Below the pieces are notes generated by a model. The model worked only from the letters and a program-made list of their open reading frames with translations. It was not told the origin of the DNA and made no database searches. Positions 23,642 to 32,194 of a stretch of 35,293 bases of DNA are shown here, one piece after another; position 1 is the first letter of the stretch, and each line of letters opens with the position of its first letter. This DNA comes from Desulfurivibrio sp. GTDB taxonomy: Bacteria > Desulfobacterota > Desulfobulbia > Desulfobulbales > Desulfurivibrionaceae. Location of the stretch: the NCBI GenBank assembly GCA_013791995.1, contig VMSS01000244.1, positions 1 to 35,293 of the forward strand. The letters run 5' to 3'. The position numbers and the translations under genes were made by a program.

Positions 23642-25999
23642 TTAGAGATCTCGACCGAAACGGAAAGCCCGACCAACGCCATCAAGGGAGAAGATGAGCA
23701 TTACCCGCTGGTCATCGGCGGTTTTGCTGGTCTCCAGCTCCATCATCCAGCAGGCGGGCTGATAGATCAGACGAAGACGGGACTCAACCGTATGATCCTC
23801 GGTAAATGACTTGACCAGATAGTATGAAGCGGTGAGGTTTTCGGTAAGCCGCGCCCCGACCGAGCCGATCAGATCATGGGATGACTCACCAAGATCGGTA
23901 TAGAAATAGGGGGCAACCATGCCGCTGTCCTCGAGATACCGGTAATTGAGGCCAATCGAATGCCCTCCGGCAAAACTGTATTGATTGAGCAATTCATACC
24001 GGGTCACGCCTTTCCCGTACATGCTCAGGTTGGTCTGATAGCCCAACGTCCAGTTTGCCACCGGAGACACTGCCGTTTCAAATCGGAGATCAGACCAGTC
24101 ATACCGCTGTTCGTTGAGGTCATGCCCCAGGGACTCGGGGTTTTCCTTCCGCAGATCATAGGTCTGCAGGACCTTGAACAAGCCGAGATTGCGGTTCCAG
24201 AAATCACCCTTCTTGTTGGTGCCGCCGAGGGTGAAATAATTGTTGAGTTGCCAGGTCAGCCAGTTTTTTCTCTCCAGCCGGTCCACGCTGTCAAAATAAC
24301 CGGGAGTGCTATCAGCGGTTATATTTTCAGTAAAACTTGGCAGTTCCTCGGTCCTGGTCAGGTATTCATAGAGGAGATTGGGCCGCACCAGGTGTTCCAG
24401 CCAGTCGGTATTGCCCAGGTCAAAATCGCGCAAAAGGATGGTTGCCATATTCCCGGTAAAATCATAGGCCTGTCTGTCCTGAAAACGATCCTTATCCCAG
24501 GATGAATCTCCGTAGGATTCAAGCTGGTAGGCGGTTTCCCTCGCCCCGCCGCTGAGCTTGCCCTCAATCCACCCGCCCCGGGGCAAAAAAGTGATCAGCT
24601 TGGGGTGCAGGTCCAAACGCTGGGTTCCCACCCCGTCTTCCCGCCAGTAATTGACGTATTCCGAATCCCAGGCCGTACTCATCCGTGTCCCGCTGATGGG
24701 CACTCGCCCGGTGAAATCAAGCCTGGGCAATGCCTGCAGGGGGCTGTTTCTCCGCGAAATGAATACTGCCTCGCCCGCCTCAAGGATTCCATCCCCGTCA
24801 TCGGCGACAAGTTGCAGATCATGGGCCGTATTCTGCCTGGTTCGCAGTTCACCGCTGGCAACCATGTTCGACCACACCTTAACCAGTTGCAGGGAAGACT
24901 CCCGCTCAAAAATGGTTTCCTCCCGCAGGTCACGGCCGAACTCGTCGAGAAAGAGAAGATTGCTCGAGGTAAAACCCATGGAACCATCTTTGAATTCCTG
25001 CAGGTAATCCTGGTCGGAAACAAGATCAAGGTCAAGCCGGGCGGTCAGGTTGGCACCGAAATCATGGTTGGCCTTGCCCCGAAGCCAGTAACGGTTGTCC
25101 TCTCTCCGGATAAGTCCGTCATTTTTGTATTCATCCGTGAGATCCGCGCCGTCATTGAGGTCATCGCGCATATAGCTGAGCATGAAGGTTCCACGGGATT
25201 CAGGCCCTTTCACATACCGGAATTCGCCGCCGTACTGAACGCCCCTTTCGGAGAGGTATCCGGGATACAGGGTGATATCCGTGCTGGGGGAAACATTGAG
25301 AAAAACAGGAACCATCAACCCGAAACCGCTCCGACTGGAGTGAGACCATTCCGGAAAAAGCACCCCGGTTTCCCGTTTTGTCTTAGCTGGGAAAGCCAGA
25401 TACGGCGTGTAGGCCAGGGGTGTATCCTTCACATGAAAAACGGCATTGCTCATCTGGGCCATGCCGTCCACCGTGAGTTTGGTCGTGCTGCTTGTAAACG
25501 ACCAGGGCGGGCTTTTCCCCTCCTCGGGCTTGCAGGCGGTGGCCCATCCCTTTTTCAGGGTGTAGCTGAAGGTCCCTGTTTTCACCACCTCTTCACCGGT
25601 GACGAACATATGGGTTTCGGCCATAAAAATGGTGGCTTCCGTAAAGGTGCCGGTCTCAGCCTCAAGATCCAAGTCCGCACTGGTGGCGGTGATCTCGTCC
25701 CGACCCGACAGGATATACACATTGCCGCGGGCCTTGACCGTGCCGCGCTCCACATCATAACGGGCCCAGTCCGCTCTGATAAACATACCGCCGGGCCCAA
25801 GACTCTTGGGCCGAACGACAATAACGTTTCCCTCGGCCAGAATACTGTCCGGGTCATTGAGATGAACAAGACTGTCCGCCGTTATCTCCCAGGGAACAGG
25901 CTTGGCCGATGCCGGAACGGGGGCCAAGCCGACAAGGGCGGTCAACGCCACCGCGATGCTGCACAGGACGCCGCCTGAAATTATACGTCTGTCTGCCAT
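23642..25999 (-). CDS. lptD: LPS-assembly protein LptD
   Basis: A 785-residue outer-membrane protein that inserts lipopolysaccharide into the outer leaflet together with LptE. The start ATG 25999 is preceded by GGGGAAGA and gives a signal peptide (SIAVALTALVGLAPVPASA). The mature N-terminal OstA/LptA-like domain (about residues 36-150) has ITADSLVHLNDPDSILAEG and VKARGNVYILSGRDEITA, then the jelly-roll joins the C-terminal barrel beginning PYLAFPAKTKRETGVLFP. Only two Cys remain in the mature chain, Cys156 and Cys750, one per domain. E. coli has four forming two disulfides, so a single interdomain disulfide is likely here. The length is near the family's 780. It is the first gene of an apparent lptD-DHH-mltB operon. 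Confidence 0.95.
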   Translation of the reverse strand: MADRRIISGGVLCSIAVALTALVGLAPVPASAKPVPWEITADSLVHLNDPDSILAEGNVIVVRPKSLGPGGMFIRADWARYDVERGTVKARGNVYILSGRDEITATSADLDLEAETGTFTEATIFMAETHMFVTGEEVVKTGTFSYTLKKGWATACKPEEGKSPPWSFTSSTTKLTVDGMAQMSNAVFHVKDTPLAYTPYLAFPAKTKRETGVLFPEWSHSSRSGFGLMVPVFLNVSPSTDITLYPGYLSERGVQYGGEFRYVKGPESRGTFMLSYMRDDLNDGADLTDEYKNDGLIRREDNRYWLRGKANHDFGANLTARLDLDLVSDQDYLQEFKDGSMGFTSSNLLFLDEFGRDLREETIFERESSLQLVKVWSNMVASGELRTRQNTAHDLQLVADDGDGILEAGEAVFISRRNSPLQALPRLDFTGRVPISGTRMSTAWDSEYVNYWREDGVGTQRLDLHPKLITFLPRGGWIEGKLSGGARETAYQLESYGDSSWDKDRFQDRQAYDFTGNMATILLRDFDLGNTDWLEHLVRPNLLYEYLTRTEELPSFTENITADSTPGYFDSVDRLERKNWLTWQLNNYFTLGGTNKKGDFWNRNLGLFKVLQTYDLRKENPESLGHDLNEQRYDWSDLRFETAVSPVANWTLGYQTNLSMYGKGVTRYELLNQYSFAGGHSIGLNYRYLEDSGMVAPYFYTDLGESSHDLIGSVGARLTENLTASYYLVKSFTEDHTVESRLRLIYQPACWMMELETSKTADDQRVMLIFSLDGVGRAFRFGRDL

Positions 26000-26125
26000 G
26001 TCTTCCCCATCAAGCAAGATGAAAAACGGAGGCGAAAATACCACCCCGCGCGCCGCCCTTGCCCTCAGCCGTTGATACACAATAATCGACAAGATACCAC
26101 TTAGTTCGTAACGATCTCAATCCGC

Positions 26126-27814
26126 CTACCGGTTGCAGGCATCGTCTTTCAAAACAGCTCCGGTGCTACCGGAGGTCACCAGTCTGGCATAACGGGCCAC
26201 ATAGCCGGTGGTGATTTTTGGAGCGGGAGGCTGCCAGTTGTTCTGCCGCTGGGCCAGGACCCCCTCCGCCACATCAAGCTCAATCGATTTGTGCCGGATA
26301 TCAATGTTGATCCGATCCCCTTCTTCGATTAAGGCAATGGGGCCGCCGTCGGCAGCTTCCGGCGAAACATGGCCGATACAGGCGCCTTGGGTTCCGCCGC
26401 TGAAACGCCCGTCGGTTATCAGGGCCACGCTCTTGCCAAGACCCATACCGACAATGGCCGAGGTCGGGGAAAGCATTTCCGGCATGCCCGGACCGCCTTT
26501 GGGGCCGCAGTAGCGGATAACCACAACGTCACCGGCTTTGATCTTGCCGCCTAAGATGGCGGCCTGAGCCTCGTCTTCGGATTCGAACACCCGGGCCGGG
26601 CCGCTGTGTTTGAGCATCTCTTCGGCCACCGCCGATTGTTTGACCACGCAGCCGTCCGGGGCCAGATTTCCGTAGAGCACGGCAATACCGCCGTATTTGT
26701 GATATGGCTCATCCACAGACCGGATGATGTCGGCATCCCGCACCCGAACCTTTTCCAGATTCTCGCACAGGGTCTTGCCGGTAACGGTCATGACCTCCAG
26801 ATTAAGTCCTACCTCGGTGTTGGTCAGTTCGCGCATCACCGCAGGCACTCCGCCAGCCTCGTCCAACTGTTGCAGGCTGTGGGGCCCGCCGGGGATCAGG
26901 CTGCACAGGTGGGGTACGCGCTCGCTCACCTCGTTAAACAAGGCCAGGGGCAGATCCACCCCGGCCTCCCTGGCGATGGCGGGAACATGGAGAACGGTGT
27001 TGGTGGAACAGCCCAGAGCCATGTCAATGGCCATGGCGTTTTCAAAGGCCGCACGGGTGGCGATATCCCGCGGCCGGATATCTTCGGCCAGAAGATGCAT
27101 CACCGCCATGCCGGCCTCCTTGGCCAGCCTGATCCGGGCGGCGGCCACAGCCGGAATGGTACCGTTGCCCGGCAGCCCCAGGCCAATGGCCTCAGTGAGG
27201 CAGTTCATCGAATTGGCAGTGAACATCCCGGCACAGGAACCGCAGCCGGGACAGGCATTATCTTCGAGTTCGTCCAGTTCTTCCACGCTCATGGTCTCGG
27301 CCTTGACCCGGCCGACCCCTTCGAACACGCTGACCAGATGCACGTCCTTGCCGCGAAAACGCCCGGTGAGCATGGGACCGCCGCTCACCATGACGGCCGG
27401 GATATTGACCCGCAGCATGGCCATGAGCATGCCGGGCGTCGCCTTGTCGCAGTTGGGAATCAACACCATGGCGTCAAAGGGATGGGCCATGGCCATGATC
27501 TCCACCGAGTCGGCAATGATCTCGCGGCTGGCCAGGGAATACTTCATGCCCTTGTGATTCATGGCCAAGCCATCGCAGACCCCGATGGTTCCGAAGGCGA
27601 TGGGGGTGCCCCCGGCAATACGGACCCCGGTTTTCACCGCTTCCAAAATCTTATCAAGATGCATGTGGCCGGGAACAATCTCGCTGTGCGCATGCGCAAT
27701 CCCGATCAGAGGCCGCCTGATCTCCTCGTTGGTATAGCCCATGGCCTTGAGCAAGGAACGATGCGGCGCCCGCTCCACCCCTTTACGTAATGCATCACTG
27801 CGCATCATTTTCAT
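26126..27814 (-). CDS. ilvD: Dihydroxy-acid dehydratase
   Basis: A 562-residue Fe-S enzyme that dehydrates 2,3-dihydroxy-isovalerate and -3-methylvalerate to the keto acids of valine/leucine and isoleucine synthesis. Family motifs are [19 protein letters not shown] (about residues 35-53), [15 protein letters not shown] with Cys122, and [19 protein letters not shown] with Cys188, Cys191 and Cys194. The first cluster position reads VPGHMHL rather than the TPCNxHL seen in plant-type [2Fe-2S] enzymes, so the cluster type is uncertain. Length is normal. The start could be ATG 27814 or the in-frame ATG 27808 or 27805; ACGGGA upstream favours 27814. A good promoter lies about 48 nt upstream. lptD starts 126 bp downstream. 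Confidence 0.96.
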   Translation of the reverse strand: MKMMRSDALRKGVERAPHRSLLKAMGYTNEEIRRPLIGIAHAHSEIVPGHMHLDKILEAVKTGVRIAGGTPIAFGTIGVCDGLAMNHKGMKYSLASREIIADSVEIMAMAHPFDAMVLIPNCDKATPGMLMAMLRVNIPAVMVSGGPMLTGRFRGKDVHLVSVFEGVGRVKAETMSVEELDELEDNACPGCGSCAGMFTANSMNCLTEAIGLGLPGNGTIPAVAAARIRLAKEAGMAVMHLLAEDIRPRDIATRAAFENAMAIDMALGCSTNTVLHVPAIAREAGVDLPLALFNEVSERVPHLCSLIPGGPHSLQQLDEAGGVPAVMRELTNTEVGLNLEVMTVTGKTLCENLEKVRVRDADIIRSVDEPYHKYGGIAVLYGNLAPDGCVVKQSAVAEEMLKHSGPARVFESEDEAQAAILGGKIKAGDVVVIRYCGPKGGPGMPEMLSPTSAIVGMGLGKSVALITDGRFSGGTQGACIGHVSPEAADGGPIALIEEGDRINIDIRHKSIELDVAEGVLAQRQNNWQPPAPKITTGYVARYARLVTSGSTGAVLKDDACNR

Positions 27815-27868
27815 AAGTCGATTCCCGTCAATTGTCCTGAGTTTTTCATGATTTCATCAGAATAGAGA

Positions 27869-27896
27869 ATACTAGCAGGACGCCGCCTGCTGTCAA
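27869..27896 (-). promoter_or_regulatory. Sigma70 promoter of ilvD with palindromic spacer
   Basis: On the minus strand TTGACA (27896-27891) and TAGTAT (27874-27869) are 16 bp apart, and the whole spacer (27890-27875) is an inverted repeat, GCAGG-cggcgt-CCTGC. The predicted start is near 27862, about 48 nt before the ilvD ATG. The boxes are close to consensus; an operator role for the spacer is inference. Confidence 0.6.
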
Positions 27897-28081
27897 GGCA
27901 AAAGTCTCCTGCCGCCTAATTTTGGCGCGCGGAGCGCAGTAAAGCGACCACTGGTCAGTTTATTTTTCTTTTGACTTTCCATATTCTATCACATAGGATC
28001 GTAATATCTGGATATCAATCAGAAAAAAACAACAAGCGAACCAATTTTCACTTATTGTTTTGCCCAAAAACTGGAGTCATC

Positions 28082-28888
28082 TTGGCATCCCTACGACTAA
28101 CCACAAAAACTGAGACCGAAGATCCAACCCTTAGACTGGCAGTTTTAATTGACGCTGACAACGCTCAAGCTGCCATTATCGAAGGTCTTCTCGCAGAAAT
28201 CGCAAGATTTGGAGAAGCTACCGTAAGGCGCATATACGGCGATTTCACTGCAACAACAAGTTCCTCTTGGAAGAAAGTACTTCAGCGATACGCTATCAAG
28301 CCGGTTCAACAATTTGCGTACACGACAGGAAAGAACGCCACGGACAGCTCGCTGATTATCGATGCGATGGATTTGCTGTACACGCGAAAATTCGATGGCT
28401 TTTGCCTGATCACAAGCGACAGTGATTTCACCGGCCTTGCGATGCGATTGCGGGAGGAGGGTCTCACGGTTCTCGGATTTGGCGAAAAGAAAACACCAGA
28501 AGCATTCCGCAATGCCTGCCACAAATTTGTGTTCACCGAAGTCCTTCGTCCAAGCTCGGTAGCTGAACCAATCAGTCTGTCACCAAAAACTAAGAGTAAG
28601 CAAAAGGCTGTTTCACCCCTGACACCTCCCGAAGCAATAGAACCAAAGCTTGAATTCCCCAAGAAATTCGTCCTACGTGCACTTGAGCAATCAATTGACG
28701 ACGCAGGCTGGGCACATCTTAGTACCTTCGGGAGCTATCTTACCAAACTACAACCCGACTTTGACTCTCGACTATACGGCTACAAAAAGCTCTCTGATCT
28801 TGTCAAAGCAAAGAAAGAGATTTTCGAGATAGAAGAACGGCAAGCACCTGGGTCAACTCAAAAAGTTTTGTACCTTCGAGCGAAGTAG
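28082..28888 (+). CDS. NYN-domain (LabA/limkain-like) protein with LOTUS/OST-HTH-like C terminus
   Basis: A 268-residue predicted RNA-processing protein. The N-terminal NYN (PIN-like nuclease) domain begins LRLAVLIDADNAQAAIIEG and includes KNATDSSLIIDAMDLLY and FCLITSDSDFTGLAMRLRE; the Asp residues in these blocks are the expected metal ligands. A basic linker (KTKSKQKAVSP) precedes a C-terminal LOTUS/OST-HTH-like domain (about FVLRALEQSIDDAG to GYKKLSDLVKAKKEIFEI). The probable start is TTG 28082, with GGAG five bases upstream; the frame is open further back to 27971, but that stretch is not family-like. Base composition is noticeably more AT-rich than neighbouring genes, which suggests acquisition by transfer. 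Its RNA target is unknown. Confidence 0.8.
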   Translation: MASLRLTTKTETEDPTLRLAVLIDADNAQAAIIEGLLAEIARFGEATVRRIYGDFTATTSSSWKKVLQRYAIKPVQQFAYTTGKNATDSSLIIDAMDLLYTRKFDGFCLITSDSDFTGLAMRLREEGLTVLGFGEKKTPEAFRNACHKFVFTEVLRPSSVAEPISLSPKTKSKQKAVSPLTPPEAIEPKLEFPKKFVLRALEQSIDDAGWAHLSTFGSYLTKLQPDFDSRLYGYKKLSDLVKAKKEIFEIEERQAPGSTQKVLYLRAK

Positions 28889-29078
28889 TTCTTCTAACCC
28901 GGCAGTCATGCGACCGCATCCATATTCCTGGCTATCAAATTTGCCTTGCCAAGAGCCCCGGATTGTTATACCTTGCCAAACAAGAAAAAATCCCCTACCA
29001 GCGGAGGGAAATACTCCTGCGACCCTTGACGCTCAGACCTTTATCCTCAGCCGTTTCCTCGCGGACCCGTAAAACCCC

Positions 29079-30011
29079 ATGAAATATGTATTTGGCCCGG
29101 TCAATTCCCGCCGTCTGGGAATTTCACAAGGCATTGATCTCGTTCCCCCCAAGATATGCAACTTCAACTGCATTTATTGCGAGATCGGTGCCACCACCAC
29201 CCATACCTGTACCCGCAAGGAGTATATTCCGCTGCCCGAGCTGCTGGCGGAGATCGACACCGTGCTGGCCGACCGAGAACTCCTGGCCCACCTTGATGTT
29301 TTCACCATCACCGCCAGCGGGGAGCCCACCCTGCACAGCGGCATCGGCCAGGTAATCCGCTATCTCAAGGAAAAGTCCGACAAGCCGGTGGTGATCCTGA
29401 CCAACGGCTCCCTGCTTTTTCTCCCGGAAGTGCGCCAGGACCTGATGGCAGCGGATATCGTCATTCCCTCCCTGGATTCGGCCAGGGAGGAAAGTTATCG
29501 CCGCATCAACCGGCCAGCGGCCTGCTCGCCCCTGTCCGAGTTGATTGAAGGGCTCATCACTTTCCGAAAAGAATTTTCCGGAAAATTCTGGCTGGAAATC
29601 CTCCTGGCCAGTAAGATCAACGACAGTCCCGAGGACATCGCCGCCCTCGTTGCAGCGGTGGAAAAAATTCAGCCGGACAAGGTGCAGCTCAACACCGTGG
29701 CCCGGCCACCCCTGGAAAGCTTTGCCAAGCCCCTGACCCAAGCGGAACTGGAAGATGTTGCCCGCCAGATTCCAGGTGTGGTGGAGATTCTGGTTGACTT
29801 CACCACCCGGGATCGGGAAAAATTCCGCAACCTTTCCGAAAACGAAATTATTGAAATGTTAAAAAGACGCCCCTGCACTGCCAACGATGTCAGCGAGGCC
29901 CTCAATCTGGACCCGGACACCACGCAGTTCATGCTACAACAAATGGCCGCCAGCGGCCGCATCATAGAGACGACACACGATGACAAACGATACTACCAAA
30001 CCAACAGATGA
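29079..30011 (+). CDS. Radical SAM protein with C-terminal helix-turn-helix-like domain
   Basis: A 310-residue radical SAM enzyme. The [4Fe-4S] motif is Cys27-x3-Cys31-x2-Cys34 (ICNFNCIYCEIG), preceded by FGPVNSRRLGISQGIDL, a start found in a widespread uncharacterised radical SAM group. The SAM-binding GEPT motif is present (TASGEPTLHSGI), as are VVILTNGSLL and DKVQLNTVARPP. The last 60 residues (EMLKRRPCTANDVSEALNL to KRYYQTN) look like a winged-helix domain, unusual enough to note. The reaction is unknown; RNA or peptide modification is possible. No clear Shine-Dalgarno precedes ATG 29079. The gene overlaps the RNase E/G start by 32 nt, so the two are likely translationally linked. Confidence 0.88.
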   Translation: MKYVFGPVNSRRLGISQGIDLVPPKICNFNCIYCEIGATTTHTCTRKEYIPLPELLAEIDTVLADRELLAHLDVFTITASGEPTLHSGIGQVIRYLKEKSDKPVVILTNGSLLFLPEVRQDLMAADIVIPSLDSAREESYRRINRPAACSPLSELIEGLITFRKEFSGKFWLEILLASKINDSPEDIAALVAAVEKIQPDKVQLNTVARPPLESFAKPLTQAELEDVARQIPGVVEILVDFTTRDREKFRNLSENEIIEMLKRRPCTANDVSEALNLDPDTTQFMLQQMAASGRIIETTHDDKRYYQTNR

Positions 30012-31962
30012 ACGGCCAAACGGCCAGGGCCCCGAAAACAACGGGGAAGAACGCTCTATTCTCTCCCGGGTGAGCAAGTGGTTGAAGAAACCGGGCAAAC
30101 CTGGCGAAGAAGAAGGCCAGTCCGCTGGCCAGGGTTCCCGCCCGGCAGCCCCGGCTTCAGACCGGACAGCTTCCGTTCCGGCCTCCGGCGGACCCTCTCA
30201 ACCCGAGGGCGAGACCACCTCCCCCACGGGCTCTAAACCCCGCCGCCGGAAACGCCCCCCCCGGAGACGGTCGAAATCCGCCAAACCGGAAGGGCAGCAA
30301 ACGGAGCCGAGCGGGGAGGAAGGGCAAACCCTCCCTGCCCCGGCTGAAGCGAAGAGGCAGACCGCCACTCCAGCCAGGCCGCCGCGCCAGCGCCAGCCCC
30401 GGGCCAGGAAAGACGCGGGATCTGGCAAGGAAGCCGCCAAGCCCTCCGAGAGCAAACCGGTGACCAAGGGCGATTCCACTCTAAAACTGCTGATCAACAC
30501 CGATGAGCCGGAAGAATGCCGTCTTGTCCTCCTGGAAGGCGGCAGGGTGGAATCCTTTTACGTGGAAACCGTCAGCCAGGCGCAGACCAAGGGCAACATC
30601 TACAAGGGGAGGGTCACCGCAGTGGAGGCCAACCTGCAGGCCGCCTTTATCGATTACGGCACGGAAAAAAACGGCTTTCTGCCCTTCGGCGACATCCATC
30701 CGGAATATTACGCCAATGAAGTTGCGGCAGACACCCATTGGAAAGACCTGCCCATTCAGGATGTCTTGAGCAAGGGACAAGAGGTGCTGGTTGAGGTGGT
30801 CAAGGAGGCCAGCGGCAACAAGGGCGCGACCCTTACCACCTATCTCTCCCTGCCGGGGCGGTACCTGGTGCTCATGCCCGGCAGCGACAGCGCCGGGATT
30901 TCCAGAAAGATCGAGTCCGAGGAAGAACGCAACAAGCTACGGGAAATGATAGAGAGCGTCAACATCCCCGAGGGTATCGGCTACATCATCCGCACCGCCA
31001 GCCAGGAGATCACCAAAACTGCGCTGGCGCAGGATGTCCGCTACCTGCTCAATCTCTGGAATGAAATCAAAAAAAGGGGCCAGATCGAGAAGGCCCCGGC
31101 CCTCTTGCACAAGGAGCAGAACATCGTCTCCCGCTTCCTGCGCGACCATTTCACCTCCGAGATCGCAGAGATCCTGGTGGACGCTGACGAGGCCCTGGAA
31201 CAGGTCAATAATTTCCTCGAACTGCTCCCCGCTGCCCAGCGCAAATCGACCGTCGCCAAGCTGCACAAGGGGATCCAGCCCCTGTTCCACCAATACCATG
31301 TGGAAAAACAGATCGAGCAGATATACCAGCCCACTGTGCCTCTGCACTCCGGCGGCTCCATTGTCATCAATCCCACCGAGGCCCTGGTGGCCATTGATGT
31401 CAATTCCGGCCGCACCGGCAAGGACAAGAGCTTTGAAGACGCCATCTTTCTCGCCAACATGGAGGCAGCCGAGGAATTGTCCCGCCAACTCAGACTCCGC
31501 GACCTGGGCGGCCTCATTGTCGTTGATTTCATCGACATGCGGGATTCCAAGCACATCCGCGAGGTGGAAAAAAAGGTGCGCGACTGCATGAAACGCGACA
31601 AAGCCAAGGTGGATTTCTCCAAAATCTCCAAATTCGGCCTCATGCAGATTTCCCGGCAAAAGATGGCCGCCCCGGTCGCGGTGGGCAGCTACCGAGTTTG
31701 TCCGCACTGCGAGGGGCGCGGCATGGTCCGCTCCGTGGAAACCCAGGCCCTGGTGCATTTCCGGCATATCCAGACCGGAGTTACGAGAAAGGAAATCAAG
31801 CGGGTGGTTTGCCGTCTGCCCATGGAGGTTGCCCAGTACATCCTGAACAAAAAACGGGCTGATCTGATCGAACTGGAACAGGAACATCAGGTCGAGATCA
31901 ACATTATCCCTGAGGCGACCATGCCGCCCAATGAAAGCAAGATCGATTTCCTGAAGGAATAA
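29980..31962 (+). CDS. Ribonuclease E/G family endoribonuclease
   Basis: A 660-residue endoribonuclease of the RNase E/G family, acting in rRNA processing and mRNA decay. The first 165 residues are a low-complexity Pro/Arg/Gly/Glu-rich region including KPRRRKRPPRRRSKSAK (87-102) and a short amphipathic segment SILSRVSKWLKK (26-37). An S1 domain follows (GNIYKGRVTAVEANLQAAFID and GFLPFGDIH), then the 5' sensor region. The DNase I-like catalytic site has DVNSGRTG and VVDFIDMRD (Mg-binding Asp residues as in E. coli D303/D346), and the Zn-link is CPHC (VCPHCEGRGMVRS). In E. coli RNase E the disordered part is C-terminal; here it is N-terminal. The C terminus is short, as in RNase G, so rng versus rne is undecided. 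Confidence 0.93.
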   Translation: MTNDTTKPTDERPNGQGPENNGEERSILSRVSKWLKKPGKPGEEEGQSAGQGSRPAAPASDRTASVPASGGPSQPEGETTSPTGSKPRRRKRPPRRRSKSAKPEGQQTEPSGEEGQTLPAPAEAKRQTATPARPPRQRQPRARKDAGSGKEAAKPSESKPVTKGDSTLKLLINTDEPEECRLVLLEGGRVESFYVETVSQAQTKGNIYKGRVTAVEANLQAAFIDYGTEKNGFLPFGDIHPEYYANEVAADTHWKDLPIQDVLSKGQEVLVEVVKEASGNKGATLTTYLSLPGRYLVLMPGSDSAGISRKIESEEERNKLREMIESVNIPEGIGYIIRTASQEITKTALAQDVRYLLNLWNEIKKRGQIEKAPALLHKEQNIVSRFLRDHFTSEIAEILVDADEALEQVNNFLELLPAAQRKSTVAKLHKGIQPLFHQYHVEKQIEQIYQPTVPLHSGGSIVINPTEALVAIDVNSGRTGKDKSFEDAIFLANMEAAEELSRQLRLRDLGGLIVVDFIDMRDSKHIREVEKKVRDCMKRDKAKVDFSKISKFGLMQISRQKMAAPVAVGSYRVCPHCEGRGMVRSVETQALVHFRHIQTGVTRKEIKRVVCRLPMEVAQYILNKKRADLIELEQEHQVEINIIPEATMPPNESKIDFLKE

Positions 31963-31971
31963 TCTCCACAG

Positions 31972-32002
31972 CCGATGCGCATGCAACCGGCATGCGCATC
32001 GG
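31972..32002. terminator. Strong hairpin after the RNase E/G gene
   Basis: CCGATGCGCATGC (31972-31984) and its perfect inverse (31990-32002) flank a 5-nt loop, with G-T and A-T pairs extending the stem. It begins nine bases after the RNase E/G stop. No T-run follows, so termination may be Rho-assisted, or the hairpin may stabilise the mRNA 3' end. Confidence 0.6.
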
Positions 32003-32194
32003 TTCCGCAACACCCTCGCTTCCCACCTGCAGTCACCCCCTCTCACGCGCCTAAGCTGAAACCCCGGGTTGCCAGTTCTACAGCGCCCTACACCATGTAG
32101 GGCAATGAAGAGCTTGGCATAATAACGCCGTAGCCATGGATCATGAGCTGCGGTTTTCGACCGGCGTTTCCACCTGCACTTCAACGAGGCGAAA
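32003..32194. other. Non-coding stretch between convergent RNase E/G and mltG genes
   Basis: About 190 bp with no convincing gene. It contains a second small hairpin, GCCCTACA (32085-32092) and its inverse (32096-32103) around a 3-nt loop. The minus strand stays open across much of the region without recognisable protein character. It could be a mltG terminator region, a dispersed repeat or a gene remnant. Confidence 0.4.

Noticed and set aside
27971-28081. Longer N terminus for the NYN protein
   Set aside because: It begins at a TTG without a Shine-Dalgarno, and its translation is not family-like; TTG 28082 has GGAG at ideal spacing.
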